A stretch of DNA of 23,345 bases from an uncultured Eggerthellaceae bacterium (GTDB taxonomy: Bacteria; Actinomycetota; Coriobacteriia; Coriobacteriales; Eggerthellaceae), in NCBI GenBank assembly GCA_949450265.1, contig CASTMW010000012.1, positions 1-23,345 on the forward strand, read 5' to 3'. The position numbers were made by a program, and so were the translations under genes. Shown piece by piece: positions 1 through 7,867 of this stretch. Position 1 is the stretch's first letter. Each line of letters starts with the position of its first letter. The notes beneath the pieces are model-generated. The model worked only from the letters and a program-made list of their open reading frames with translations. It made no database searches and was not told the origin of the DNA.

Positions 1-189
1 CCATCCCGAGCAAGCGCGAATAGGAACGCGATACGGTCCGCCTGCCGTGCGTTCGGGTAGCGTGCTAGAGGTGCACGGTGACGTGCATCGCAGATAAATG
101 ATCGCCCACGACAGAACCCGGCTTATCGGCCCTCCTGCTCTTGCGTAAAGAACATCACACGCAGACATGGCAGCATTGCGCCACAAGAA
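1..189. other. Left-edge stretch with no assignable gene
   Basis: No protein or RNA gene is recognised here. On the minus strand one frame stays open from about 122 to the window edge and reads YPNARQADRIAFLFALARDG near the edge, which looks mildly protein-like, but it has no ATG in the window. On the plus strand a frame open from the left edge ends with TAA at 97-99. Third-position GC is mixed in both, unlike the neighbouring genes. Either could be the end of a gene outside the window; neither can be called. Confidence 0.3.
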
Positions 190-218
190 AGCCCCCGGCA
201 TCTTGATGCGCGGGGGCT
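190..218 (-). terminator. Rho-independent terminator of the ftsZ-divIVA cluster
   Basis: Read on the minus strand, 32 bases after the divIVA stop, there is a GC-rich hairpin with arms AGCCCCCG and CGGGGGCT, extended by GATG/CATC near the loop. It is followed directly by TTTCTTG (plus 183-189). Position and shape fit an intrinsic terminator ending the long minus-strand cell-division transcript. Confidence 0.8.
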
Positions 219-249
219 CTTCGCTCTGATATCTTCCGGCAGGAGAAAC

Positions 250-1026
250 CTAGTCGACGTCCTCGAAGTCGTCTTCCACATCCCCGAAGCCTGAAAGGTC
301 CTTCTCATAGGCGCTAGCCACCGGGGCTGCCGTCACGGAAGGCTCCACCGTTTCGGGTGTCTCGTATTCGACCGCCACGTCTTCCTCGTAGACGATGCCG
401 ATGTCGCCCGCATCCGGAATGGCGTCGATATCGTCATCGAACCCAAGGCTGTTCAACTTGCTGGTGGCATCGTCGATCATGTCGCGTAGCATCTCAGCAT
501 ATTCGGTGCGCGCATCTTCGCGATCGTCTTCCAGCTTGCGGATGGCATCCACCACATCCTGCTTGTCGGCGTTCGCACGCGCCAGGATGCGCTCGGCTTC
601 GTCGCGAGCATCCTGCATGGTCTCGCTGGCCTGCGCGTTGGCCTTCACGATGATCTCGTCGGCGGAGCGCTGCGCAATGATGAGCGCCTGGCTGATGGCC
701 GAATCGTTCGCCTGCTTGTCGGAGAGCTGCGCTTCTAGATCGGCGATGATGTCGTCCTTCTCGGCCAAGAGCGCCGCGTAATCGCCTTCGTCGACATCGG
801 CAACAGCGCCGCGATCCACTTCGACCGCTTCGACCTGTTCCACAGCGACCACATGCTCGTTGGCCTCGGCTTCGGCCAACTGATCCTCCAGTTCGGCGAT
901 ACGATCGTTCAGCAGATCGATCTCGTCGGCGACATGCTCAAGGAATACGTCGACCTCGTCGACGTCATAGCCCTTGCGTCCTATGGAAAAGCTCTGGTTT
1001 TGGATGTCTTCCGAGGTGATGGCCAT
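250..1026 (-). CDS. divIVA: DivIVA/Wag31-type polar growth and division scaffold
   Basis: 258 residues. The N-terminus (MAITSEDIQNQSFSIGRKGY followed by DVDEVDVFLEHVADEI) is the classic DivIVA lipid-binding domain that recognises curved membrane at poles and septa. The rest is almost entirely charged, heptad-like coiled coil (about residues 30-55, 83-105 and 110-195). An acidic Pro/Val/Glu-rich tail ends in DVEDDFEDVD. The start ATG at 1024-1026 is preceded by GAAGGGAAC. It is the last gene of the division cluster, 54 bases after yggT, and a terminator follows. In actinobacteria DivIVA homologues organise polar cell-wall synthesis; the exact role here is inferred. Identification is secure from the N-terminal domain and the gene context. 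Confidence 0.95.
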   Translation of the reverse strand: MAITSEDIQNQSFSIGRKGYDVDEVDVFLEHVADEIDLLNDRIAELEDQLAEAEANEHVVAVEQVEAVEVDRGAVADVDEGDYAALLAEKDDIIADLEAQLSDKQANDSAISQALIIAQRSADEIIVKANAQASETMQDARDEAERILARANADKQDVVDAIRKLEDDREDARTEYAEMLRDMIDDATSKLNSLGFDDDIDAIPDAGDIGIVYEEDVAVEYETPETVEPSVTAAPVASAYEKDLSGFGDVEDDFEDVD

Positions 1027-1080
1027 GTTCGTTCCCTTCGATGTTCGTATCGCTGCGCGCCTATCAGATGAACGCAGGTG

Positions 1081-1335
1081 CTAGAGCACCCAATATATAA
1101 GCATCTCCAGTAATTGTAAAACAATTATCGCGACAATCGGCGAGATATCCACCATTCCCCCAATGGGTTTGATGAAACGGCGGAACAGATCGAGGTACGG
1201 ATCGCATATCTTGCCCAACGCCGCCTCGATATCGCCGATGACGCCGCCCCGATTGGGGATCCACGACATCAGCACGTAAATGAAGATGATGAAGGTGTAG
1301 ACGTTGATAAGCTGACCCAATATCCATGAGAGCAT
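1081..1335 (-). CDS. yggT: YggT family small membrane protein
   Basis: 84 residues with two hydrophobic segments (about residues 3-24 and 64-83) flanking a conserved centre: SWIPNRGG, then DPYLDLFRRFIKPIGGMVDISPIVAI. These are hallmarks of the YggT family, a two-helix inner-membrane protein often found in division clusters and implicated in osmotic tolerance or septum function. Its start codon overlaps the proC stop by one base (TAATG), and its Shine-Dalgarno AAGGAG lies inside proC, so the two are probably translationally coupled. Function beyond the family is not known from the sequence. Confidence 0.9.
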   Translation of the reverse strand: MLSWILGQLINVYTFIIFIYVLMSWIPNRGGVIGDIEAALGKICDPYLDLFRRFIKPIGGMVDISPIVAIIVLQLLEMLIYWVL

Positions 1336-2147
1336 TATGCCAACTCCTTCGCACGGTCAATGGCGGCCTTGACGCCCGCCTGGATGGATGCCGCAAAGCC
1401 AGCCTGGTCCATGGCCGCCAGCGCGGCGAGCGTGGTGCCGCCAGGCGAGCAGACAGCCAAGCGCGTCTGCTCAGGGCTTGCGCCGGTCGCGCGCATCATG
1501 TCGAAGGTGCCGAACCCGCTCTGCACGAGCAGCGCCTCGGCCACCGCAGCAGGAAGCCCTGCTTGCTCGCCCGCCACTGCGAGCGCCTCGATCAAGGCAG
1601 CGAAGTACGCCGGTGCCGCGCCGCTGAGCGCTGCCACCGCGTCTATCTGATCCTCGCGCACCTTGACGGCCAGACCCAAGCAGTCGAACAGATCGCAGAC
1701 CAACTGCTCGTCGCTTGGGGTGGCGGTGGCACCAGCGGCCACCGCCGTGGCCCCCTGTCCCACTTGCAAGGGCGTGTTCGGCATGGCGCGCACCACGCGT
1801 GCGCCCGCAGGCAGCGCGGCTTCTATGGTGGCGCACGCAACGCCCGCGGCGATGCTAACGACCAGATGCGGAGCGCCTTCCAGATGCGGGGCAAGCTGAC
1901 TCAGGACTTCCGGGAGCACCTGCGGCTTCACGCCGAGCACAATGATGTCCGCCGCCTGGATACCACTCATATCGGTCTGCACGCGCACGCCATGTCGGTG
2001 GCGCAACTGTTCGCACCGCTGCTGGCTATGCCCAACGATCAGGAAGTCGGCAGGCGTCAGGTCGGCCGCCACACCTGTGCGCGCACCGATCCATCCCGTC
2101 AGGATGGCCTCGCCCATCTTCCCGCAACCGATGATGCCTATGGTCAT
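1335..2147 (-). CDS. proC: Pyrroline-5-carboxylate reductase
   Basis: 270 residues. Catalyses the last step of proline synthesis, NAD(P)H-dependent reduction of pyrroline-5-carboxylate. The N-terminal Rossmann motif is GIIGCGKMGEAI (residues 4-15). The C-terminal dimerisation domain carries the family signature around SPGGTTLAALAAMDQAG. Length is normal for ProC. GGAGG lies four bases before the ATG. It sits 12 bases after sepF and overlaps yggT by one base. A proC gene between sepF and yggT, downstream of yggS, is a recurrent arrangement in Gram-positive division clusters and ties proline and PLP metabolism to this operon only by cotranscription. Confidence 0.95.
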   Translation of the reverse strand: MTIGIIGCGKMGEAILTGWIGARTGVAADLTPADFLIVGHSQQRCEQLRHRHGVRVQTDMSGIQAADIIVLGVKPQVLPEVLSQLAPHLEGAPHLVVSIAAGVACATIEAALPAGARVVRAMPNTPLQVGQGATAVAAGATATPSDEQLVCDLFDCLGLAVKVREDQIDAVAALSGAAPAYFAALIEALAVAGEQAGLPAAVAEALLVQSGFGTFDMMRATGASPEQTRLAVCSPGGTTLAALAAMDQAGFAASIQAGVKAAIDRAKELA

Positions 2148-2159
2148 GGTGCCTCCGCG

Positions 2160-2942
2160 CTACAGGATGCCCTGCGTGCGCAGGCTGGTCTGCTCGGCGT
2201 CGCTCAAGGGGTTGCCCACCGTGATGGCAAACACCTTGTTAGCGATGCAATCCACGCTGGCATCAAGCGCACTGGCAACGCCGAACGAGAAGTCGAGCAG
2301 GCGCTTTTCCAGGTTCGCAGGGGTTTGCTTGAACACCAGCACCACCGCATCACCCGCACGCAGCATGCCCGCCACATCGGCTACCTGCGCATAGTCTGTG
2401 GGACGGATGACGCGCAAACCGCGCGGCCCGGCCAAGGATGCCGAAACGCGCGCAGCGCTGGCAGCGCCGATGACGGGCAGACGCCCACCCTCGGAGGTGT
2501 CATCGGATTGCGTGGTCGGCGAGAAGAGCGAATCAAGGCCACCCGCGTGCTTGCGCGAAGCTGCTGCCGATACCTCAGCGGCACCTTCTGGCGTCATGGA
2601 ACGCGGCAGCGACGAATCCATGAGCGTGCGACCGCCCGACGAGCGACGCGGCACCGTACCTGACAGACTGGTGGAGCGACTGCTCTCGCGGACATCCGAA
2701 TACGACACCAGACGCGGCGACGAGCCCGCTTCGCGCGTGGTCACTGTGTTGCGGTTGCCATAGCCACCACGCGTGGTATACCCATCGTCGTAATCGTCAT
2801 AATCCTCGTAATTGTCGTATTCACCCTCATAGTCGTCATAGCCGTCATACTCATCGTATTCATCGTATTCGGACTGGGCATTACGACCGCCTATGCCAAG
2901 TTTTGACTTCAGGTCGCCGAACAGCTCACTGACATTCGCCAT
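2160..2942 (-). CDS. sepF: SepF, FtsZ membrane anchor / Z-ring assembly protein
   Basis: 260 residues, longer than the usual 150-200. The C-terminal SepF (DUF552) domain, about residues 175-250, is clear: VIRPTDYAQVADVAGML, then DAVVLVF, RLLDFSFGVASAL and VFAITV. The N-terminus MANVSELFGDLKSKLGI is a plausible amphipathic membrane-binding helix. Between them is a Tyr/Asp repeat tract (residues 25-55) and a long Ser/Arg-rich linker. SepF binds the FtsZ C-terminal peptide, and a canonical one is present on the FtsZ encoded in the same cluster. The ATG at 2940-2942 is preceded by GAGGAG; an out-of-frame ATG overlaps just upstream. Confidence 0.95.
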   Translation of the reverse strand: MANVSELFGDLKSKLGIGGRNAQSEYDEYDEYDGYDDYEGEYDNYEDYDDYDDGYTTRGGYGNRNTVTTREAGSSPRLVSYSDVRESSRSTSLSGTVPRRSSGGRTLMDSSLPRSMTPEGAAEVSAAASRKHAGGLDSLFSPTTQSDDTSEGGRLPVIGAASAARVSASLAGPRGLRVIRPTDYAQVADVAGMLRAGDAVVLVFKQTPANLEKRLLDFSFGVASALDASVDCIANKVFAITVGNPLSDAEQTSLRTQGIL

Positions 2943-3040
2943 CGATCATGTCTCCTCAGATCAGCGCCGCCCTGCGGCGTCTTCTGGTCTTACGCACACG
3001 TAGATACCATTAAACCCTAAAACGGTCCAGTTTGCTCAGA

Positions 3041-3730
3041 TCACTCGAAATCGTCACTGAATATGGCACGTCCAATGCGGACAATGGTCGCGCCCTCCTC
3101 GATGGCGATGCGCCAATCCTCGCTCATGCCCATGGAAAGCTGATCGAACGCCGCAGCTTGCTGCTCGTCCATGCCGCCGCGCATCTCATCGGCCAAGCGC
3201 CGCAGTCCTGCGAACGCATCGCGCGCCGCATCCAGGTCACCCTGGGGCGCCATGGTCATCAGACCGCGCAAACGCAGGTTGGGAAGGCCGCTCGCGAACT
3301 GGACCAGCGCAGGGAGCAGGCCAGGCGTCACACCGCTCTTCGACGTCTCGCCCGACACGTTCACTTCCAAGAGCACGTCCTGCACCTTGCCGAGTTCGGC
3401 GGCAGTATCGTTGATCTTTGCCGCATGCCGATCCTCATAGAGCGAATGGATCAGATGGGCATGCCGCACGATCTTAGAGATCTGACGGCTTTGGATGTTG
3501 CCGATGAAATGCCAGCTGACCTGCGGGAACGCTTCCGCCTTGGCCACCAGCTGATCGGGGCGGTTCTCCCCCAAGTCGCACGCGCCCGCGTCGATGGCCT
3601 GCTGTACGCCGTCGATCCCGACCGTCTTCGATACTGCTACCAACGTGACGTCCTGCTCTGCGCGTCCAGCACGTCGACATTCGCCGTGGACATCCGAGAG
3701 GACCTCGTCATATCGGGTCGCTATGGACAT
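3041..3730 (-). CDS. yggS: YggS/PLPBP family PLP homeostasis protein
   Basis: 229 residues from the ATG at 3728-3730, chosen because GGAGG lies eight bases upstream and the product begins at the usual family position (MSIATRYDEV). PLP-binding fold type III motifs are present: VTLVAVSKT (the Lys that binds PLP), GENRPDQLVAKAE, WHFIGNIQSRQ, SLYEDRHAAKIN, LRGLMTMAP and MGMSEDWRIAIEEGATIVRIGRAIF. The protein has no known catalytic activity and buffers pyridoxal phosphate and amino-acid pools. Its 5' end overlaps the pgeF stop by ten bases, suggesting coupled translation. About 98 bases separate it from sepF. Confidence 0.95.
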   Translation of the reverse strand: MSIATRYDEVLSDVHGECRRAGRAEQDVTLVAVSKTVGIDGVQQAIDAGACDLGENRPDQLVAKAEAFPQVSWHFIGNIQSRQISKIVRHAHLIHSLYEDRHAAKINDTAAELGKVQDVLLEVNVSGETSKSGVTPGLLPALVQFASGLPNLRLRGLMTMAPQGDLDAARDAFAGLRRLADEMRGGMDEQQAAAFDQLSMGMSEDWRIAIEEGATIVRIGRAIFSDDFE

Positions 3731-4596
3731 GATGCACACCTCCTGACCGCCGCAGCGCCGTGTCGGCCGCATACGCCGCCCGACGCTCGGTACGAGAAAT
3801 ACTCCTGCGCGTTGCACACGGTGCAGATGCCGCTTTCCGCCACCCGCGCCGCCGATATGCCCGCTGCTTCTAAATCTATACGCAATGCCGCGGCCAAGTT
3901 GACGCGATCGTCTCCTGTCAGGACATCGTTGCCGAACCGCTCGGCGAATGCGGCGCGCACATCCGCTCCGGTCTGAAAGCAGCACGGGCCGATGTGCGGA
4001 CCAAGGTAGACATTGAAGCCAGCAAGCGCCTCATGCGGCGATGCGGCCGCACCCGCCTGCACGTCCAAGTGCGCTAGCTGCTCTGCTGCTGCCCGCGCCG
4101 TGCCCGCCATCACCCCGCGCCATCCGGCGTGCGCAACGGCGAAGGCGCCCGTAGGCGATACGATGATGACCGGAACGCAATCCGCGAAACACAGGATGGG
4201 AGCCACCTCGCACGCCGCCACCACGATGGCGTCGGCCCCCGCACGCGCTTGGGCTGCCACCGCAGCCAACTCGTCAGCGGACCCCCTCTTCACCGCCAGC
4301 ACCGTATCCCCGTGCACCTGGTTCAGCGTCAGCAGCTGCGCGTCCGGCGCATCGAGCGCCTGCAACAAGAGCGCTCGGTTCTGCGCAACCGCAGCCGGGT
4401 CGTCCTCCACATGGCTGCCCAGGTTCAGCGACGCGAACGCGCCTTCGCTCGCGCCGCCCGCGCGTCCTGTGAACGCGATGCGCACTCCACAAGCGGCATA
4501 GAGCGCATCGTCGGTCAAAAAGGAGATGCCCCGCGCTGCGCACGAAGCGAGCTGGGGCATCGGAAGGCTTGAGGGATCGCAGATATCCTGCTGCAT
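3721..4596 (-). CDS. pgeF: Peptidoglycan editing factor PgeF (laccase-domain/YfiH family)
   Basis: 291 residues. The family signatures are intact: NQVHGD (His95), CFADCVPV (Cys136, Cys140), HAGWRG (His156) and LGPHIGPCCF. The His/Cys set is the metal site described for this family. Members act on purine nucleosides in vitro and, in enterobacteria, prevent misincorporation of amino acids into peptidoglycan precursors; which activity applies here is not visible. It follows ftsZ by 33 bases and precedes yggS with a ten-base overlap, the usual actinobacterial order. Translation probably starts at the ATG at 4594-4596, behind AAGGCGG. Confidence 0.93.
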   Translation of the reverse strand: MQQDICDPSSLPMPQLASCAARGISFLTDDALYAACGVRIAFTGRAGGASEGAFASLNLGSHVEDDPAAVAQNRALLLQALDAPDAQLLTLNQVHGDTVLAVKRGSADELAAVAAQARAGADAIVVAACEVAPILCFADCVPVIIVSPTGAFAVAHAGWRGVMAGTARAAAEQLAHLDVQAGAAASPHEALAGFNVYLGPHIGPCCFQTGADVRAAFAERFGNDVLTGDDRVNLAAALRIDLEAAGISAARVAESGICTVCNAQEYFSYRASGGVCGRHGAAAVRRCASCP

Positions 4597-4629
4597 GGGA
4601 TACGCCGCCTTATCAGGCGCAGATGCGCG

Positions 4630-5760
4630 CTACGAGCGACGCAGGAAATCCGGGATATAGTCGTCGTCAGCGAAACTGCCATTGCTGCGACCGTAGGAGG
4701 TCTGCGACAGCTGCGGCTGTTCGTAGGCCGGAGCCGCCGGCGGCTCGGTAGAGCTGAACATGTCCTGCATGGCCGGGCGCGCCGAGAAATCCATGGCGGA
4801 TTGCGAAGGCGAGCTCTTGAAGCCGGTGGCAATGACGGTGATGCGCACCGCATCGTTCATCTCGGGGTCGATGATCTGACCATAGATGATGTTAGCGTTC
4901 TCGTCGGCACACATCTCGATGGTGCGGGCCGCGTCGCTCACTTCGGTGAGCGTGAGGTCCATGCCGCCCGCGATGGAGAACAGCACGCGCGAGGCACCCT
5001 GGATGGACGCTTCGAGCAGGCTGGAATTCGTGGCCTGCTGGGCCGCTTCCAGCGCGCGGTTCTCGCCCGAGGCAAGGCCAATGCCCATCATGGCGGTGCC
5101 CGCGTCCTTCATGACCGTGCGGATGTCCGCGAAGTCAAGGTTGATCAGGCCCGGGATGGTGATGAGGTCGGTGACGCCCTGGATGCCCTGACGCAGCGTG
5201 TCATCCGCGATGCGGAATGCGTCGACCATGGAGGTCTTCTTGTCAACGATCTCCAACAGGCGATCGTTCGGGATGATGATGAGCGTGTCCACCTTGCCGC
5301 CCAGAAGATCAATGCCCTGTTCGGCCTGATTGCGACGCAGACGACCTTCGAAGCCGAACGGCTTAGTGACGATGCCGACCGTGAGCGCGCCGATCTCTTC
5401 ACGCGCTATTTCAGCCACGATGGGCGCCGCACCGGTGCCCGTGCCGCCGCCTTCGCCCGCCGTGACGAACACCATGTCCGCTTCGGCCAGCGCCTCACGG
5501 ATCTCGGCGCGGCTCTCTTCCGCAGCTTGGCAGCCCACTTCGGGGTTCGCGCCCGCGCCCAGGCCGCGCGTCAACTCTTCGCCGATATGGATGGTCTTGT
5601 CGGCATCCGACATGAGCAACGCTTGACGGTCGGTGTTCACCGCGATGAACTCAACGCCGCGCACCCCGCTCTCGACCATCCGGTTGACCGCATTCGTGCC
5701 GGCGCCACCGACGCCCACTACCTTGATGACCGCCAGATGATCGCTTGTGTAGTTCGGCAT
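4630..5760 (-). CDS. ftsZ: Cell division GTPase FtsZ
   Basis: 376 residues from the ATG at 5758-5760, which has an excellent GGAGGAAG ribosome site; the longer upstream frame is rejected for that reason. Tubulin-like features: VVGVGGAGTNAV near residue 14, GTP-binding GGGTGTG (residues 104-110) and the T7-region motif NDRLLEIVDKKTS. The C-terminus DDDYIPDFLRRS is the conserved peptide that docks SepF and other Z-ring partners, consistent with sepF three genes downstream. It is the first gene of the cluster, with a promoter-like sequence about 90 bases upstream. Confidence 0.97.
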   Translation of the reverse strand: MPNYTSDHLAVIKVVGVGGAGTNAVNRMVESGVRGVEFIAVNTDRQALLMSDADKTIHIGEELTRGLGAGANPEVGCQAAEESRAEIREALAEADMVFVTAGEGGGTGTGAAPIVAEIAREEIGALTVGIVTKPFGFEGRLRRNQAEQGIDLLGGKVDTLIIIPNDRLLEIVDKKTSMVDAFRIADDTLRQGIQGVTDLITIPGLINLDFADIRTVMKDAGTAMMGIGLASGENRALEAAQQATNSSLLEASIQGASRVLFSIAGGMDLTLTEVSDAARTIEMCADENANIIYGQIIDPEMNDAVRITVIATGFKSSPSQSAMDFSARPAMQDMFSSTEPPAAPAYEQPQLSQTSYGRSNGSFADDDYIPDFLRRS

Positions 5761-5846
5761 GTGACTTCCTCCAAGCTGCTGCGTTCGCGTGCTGCGTTTT
5801 CGTGTTCTGTGCCCGCGCCTTGTGCGCAAAGCATACGTAATAGGCA

Positions 5847-5874
5847 ATTCTACACTAAACCGCCGTTCACGCAA
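5847..5874 (-). promoter_or_regulatory. Candidate ftsZ promoter
   Basis: On the minus strand, TTGCGT (5869-5874) is followed after 16 bases by TAGAAT (5847-5852). The ftsZ start lies about 87 bases further on. The -10 is good and the -35 is weak. The rest of the 224-base gap between iscU and ftsZ shows no gene. Confidence 0.4.
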
Positions 5875-5984
5875 TCAGCGTATCGCATTTATGTGCGGTC
5901 GATAGAGACGCGGAACAGCCTACGAAGCCGCGGCCCCCTCGAAGGATCGCCGACAGCGAACCGCAGCGCAGGGCCGCGCAGTGC

Positions 5985-6449
5985 CTACAGGTCGTCCTCA
6001 TCCTCGACGATCTCCACATGGTCGTGCTCGCCGATGTCGCTCACGGGCTTCTCCAGGCCTTCGATGGTCAGGCCATTCTTCTCCGCGTAGTCCCACAGCG
6101 CCGCATGGATGGCCTCTTCGGCCAGCAAAGAGCAGTGCACCTTCACCGGTGGCAGCCCATCAAGCGCCTCCATGACCGCCTTGTTCGTTACCTCCAGGGC
6201 TTCCTGGACGGTCTTGCCGCGCACCAGCTCGGTGGCCATGCTGCTAGTTGCGATGGCGGCCCCGCAGCCGAACGTCTTGAACTTGGCGTCGCGGATCACA
6301 CCGTCGTCGTTGATGTCAAGGTAGATGCGCATGATGTCGCCGCACACCGCGTTGCCCACGGTGCCGCAGCCGCTGGCGCCCTCTATCTCGCCCACGTTGC
6401 GCGGGTTGGTGAAGTGGTCCATCACCTTTTCACTGTAATTCATAGCCAT
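5985..6449 (-). CDS. iscU: Iron-sulfur cluster scaffold, IscU/NifU-N family
   Basis: 154 residues. Motifs include VMDHFTNPRNVGEIEGA, AVCGD (Cys36, Asp38), TFGCGAAIATSS (Cys62) and LPPVKVHCSLLAEEAI (Cys106). The three Cys and the Asp form the Fe-S assembly site, and LPPVK is the chaperone-recognition motif of IscU. The short acidic tail EHDHVEIVEDEDDL is extra. It starts 16 bases after the iscS stop in the same operon and receives sulfur from the IscS product. The first ATG (6447-6449) has AAGGAA at good spacing; MNYSEK two codons later is an alternative start. No nifU C-terminal domain follows. No hscA/hscB/fdx genes are seen, so this is a minimal ISC/NIF-type system. Confidence 0.93.
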   Translation of the reverse strand: MAMNYSEKVMDHFTNPRNVGEIEGASGCGTVGNAVCGDIMRIYLDINDDGVIRDAKFKTFGCGAAIATSSMATELVRGKTVQEALEVTNKAVMEALDGLPPVKVHCSLLAEEAIHAALWDYAEKNGLTIEGLEKPVSDIGEHDHVEIVEDEDDL

Positions 6450-6465
6450 GATGGGTTCCTTCCGA

Positions 6466-7692
6466 TCAGCTCACGTACGGCATGCCGTCGGCCTTGTAGC
6501 CGTCCATGATGCCAACGTAGTTGCCATGCTTGTAGTCTTCGTAGAGCGGGCTCATGCTGCGCAGGTTCTCCAGCGTGCCCTTCAGCGAGTCGATGGCGAA
6601 ATCGACATCTTCTAAGGTGGTATCGCGTCCGAGCGTTATGCGCAGCGACCCATGCGCGATCTCGTGCGGCAGTCCGATGGCTAAGAGAACATGGCTCGGG
6701 TCGAGCGAGCCGGAGGTGCACGCGCTGCCCGACGAGGCGCAGATGCCGCGCGCCGCAAGCTGCAGCAGCATGCCCTCGCCTTCGATGAACTCGAAGCTGA
6801 TGTTTACGTTATTCGCCAGGCGGTTCTCCCAGCTGCCGTTGAGCTTGGCATGCGGGATCTCGTCCAGGATGCGCCGGATGGCATGGTCGCGGATCTTGAG
6901 CTGCCGGTCATGCTGCTCGTCCAGTTCGACGAACGCCAACTCGGCCGCCTTCGCGAACCCGACGATGCCGGGCACGTTCTCGGTGGTGGCACGACGGCCG
7001 CGCTCCTGCTGCCCGCCGTCGATCAGGTTGTCCACCTTACAACCACGGCGAACGTAGAGCAGGCCTACGCCCTTGGGGCCATTGAGCTTGTGCGCGCTGG
7101 CCGACAGCATGTCGATGCCCATCTCATTCACATTGATGGGCACGTGCGCGAACGCCTGCACCGCATCGGTGTGGAAGGCCACCCCGTGCTCCTTGGCGAT
7201 GGACGCCAGCTCGGCGATGGGCTCGATGGTGCCGATCTCGTTGTTTGCGAACATGATGGTTGCCAGGATGGTGTCGGGGCGAAGGGCGTCCTTGAAGGCG
7301 GCCGGGTCGACAAGCCCTTCCGCATCCACGGGCAGATACGTTACCTCGAAGCCTTCCTTTTCGAGCGCCTGGCACGTATGCAGCACCGCATGGTGTTCGA
7401 TGGCGCTGGTGACGATGTGCCGACCGCGCTGCTGGTTGGCGTGCGCATAGCCCTTGATAGCCCAGTTATCGCTCTCCGAGCCGCCCGAGGTGAAGTAGAT
7501 TTCGGTGGGCTTGGCGCCGATGAAGCCCGCGAGCGCAGCCCGGGCGTCCGCCACCGCATCGGAGGCGGTCTGGCCGAGTGCATAGATGGCCGACGGATTA
7601 CCGAACTCTTCGGTGAAGTACGGCATCATGGCGTCGAGCACCTCGGGACGCATCGGCGTGGTGGATGCATTGTCAAGATATATTCGCTTCAT
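6466..7692 (-). CDS. iscS: Cysteine desulfurase, IscS/NifS family
   Basis: 408 residues from the ATG at 7690-7692 (AGGGAAG upstream). The product begins MKRIYLDNASTTPM, the standard family start. PLP-binding Lys202 lies in SASAHKLNGPKG. PLP-contacting His100/101 lies in SAIEHHAVL. The catalytic persulfide Cys325 lies in SSGSACTSGSLDPSHVL, the long active-site loop of class I enzymes that hand sulfur to IscU. It is the first gene of the isc operon and is transcribed away from the Rrf2 regulator. An in-frame upstream extension to 7770 would run into the promoter/operator region and is not favoured. Confidence 0.95.
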   Translation of the reverse strand: MKRIYLDNASTTPMRPEVLDAMMPYFTEEFGNPSAIYALGQTASDAVADARAALAGFIGAKPTEIYFTSGGSESDNWAIKGYAHANQQRGRHIVTSAIEHHAVLHTCQALEKEGFEVTYLPVDAEGLVDPAAFKDALRPDTILATIMFANNEIGTIEPIAELASIAKEHGVAFHTDAVQAFAHVPINVNEMGIDMLSASAHKLNGPKGVGLLYVRRGCKVDNLIDGGQQERGRRATTENVPGIVGFAKAAELAFVELDEQHDRQLKIRDHAIRRILDEIPHAKLNGSWENRLANNVNISFEFIEGEGMLLQLAARGICASSGSACTSGSLDPSHVLLAIGLPHEIAHGSLRITLGRDTTLEDVDFAIDSLKGTLENLRSMSPLYEDYKHGNYVGIMDGYKADGMPYVS

Positions 7693-7746
7693 GGTCTTCC
7701 CTGCCATTCTTCGCTGACCCTTGGTTATGAGGGTTTCTCGTTCATC

Positions 7747-7799
7747 AATGTCTAGCAATATAGTAGACATTAATATACTGCTGTGATATACCTTGTCAA
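7747..7799. promoter_or_regulatory. Divergent iscS / rrf2 promoters with 25-bp dyad operator
   Basis: A perfect inverted repeat AATGTCTA-N9-TAGACATT spans 7747-7771. Plus strand: TAGACA (7764-7769), 17 bases, TATACC (7787-7792), reading towards the Rrf2 gene. Minus strand: TTGACA (7794-7799), 16 bases, TATATT (7772-7777), reading towards iscS. The dyad covers the expected iscS transcription start and includes the regulator gene's -35, so one bound protein could control both directions. Rrf2-family proteins bind such dyads; that this one binds here is inference. Confidence 0.65.
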
Positions 7800-7867
7800 G
7801 GCGTCAAGGAAAACACTTTCGTTTCAACAACGATCGCGCGGACGGATCGCCCGCGGGGAAGGACCCC

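Noticed and set aside
1326..2663. Long open frame on the plus strand opposite proC and sepF.
   Set aside because: It is antisense to two clearly recognised genes, its translation is Arg/His-rich and resembles no family, and long antisense frames are common in GC-rich DNA.
2965..2979. CGCCGC/GCGGCG hairpin between yggS and sepF.
   Set aside because: Short GC-rich pair in a GC-rich gap, without a T run; it may affect sepF translation but nothing else supports it.
5930..5977. GCGGCCC / GGGCCGC inverted pair after iscU as a terminator.
   Set aside because: The loop is 34 bases and no T run follows, so an intrinsic terminator is not supported.
4801..6090. Long plus-strand open frame opposite ftsZ.
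   Set aside because: Shadow of ftsZ codon bias; low-complexity Arg/Ala/Asp composition with no ribosome site or family similarity.
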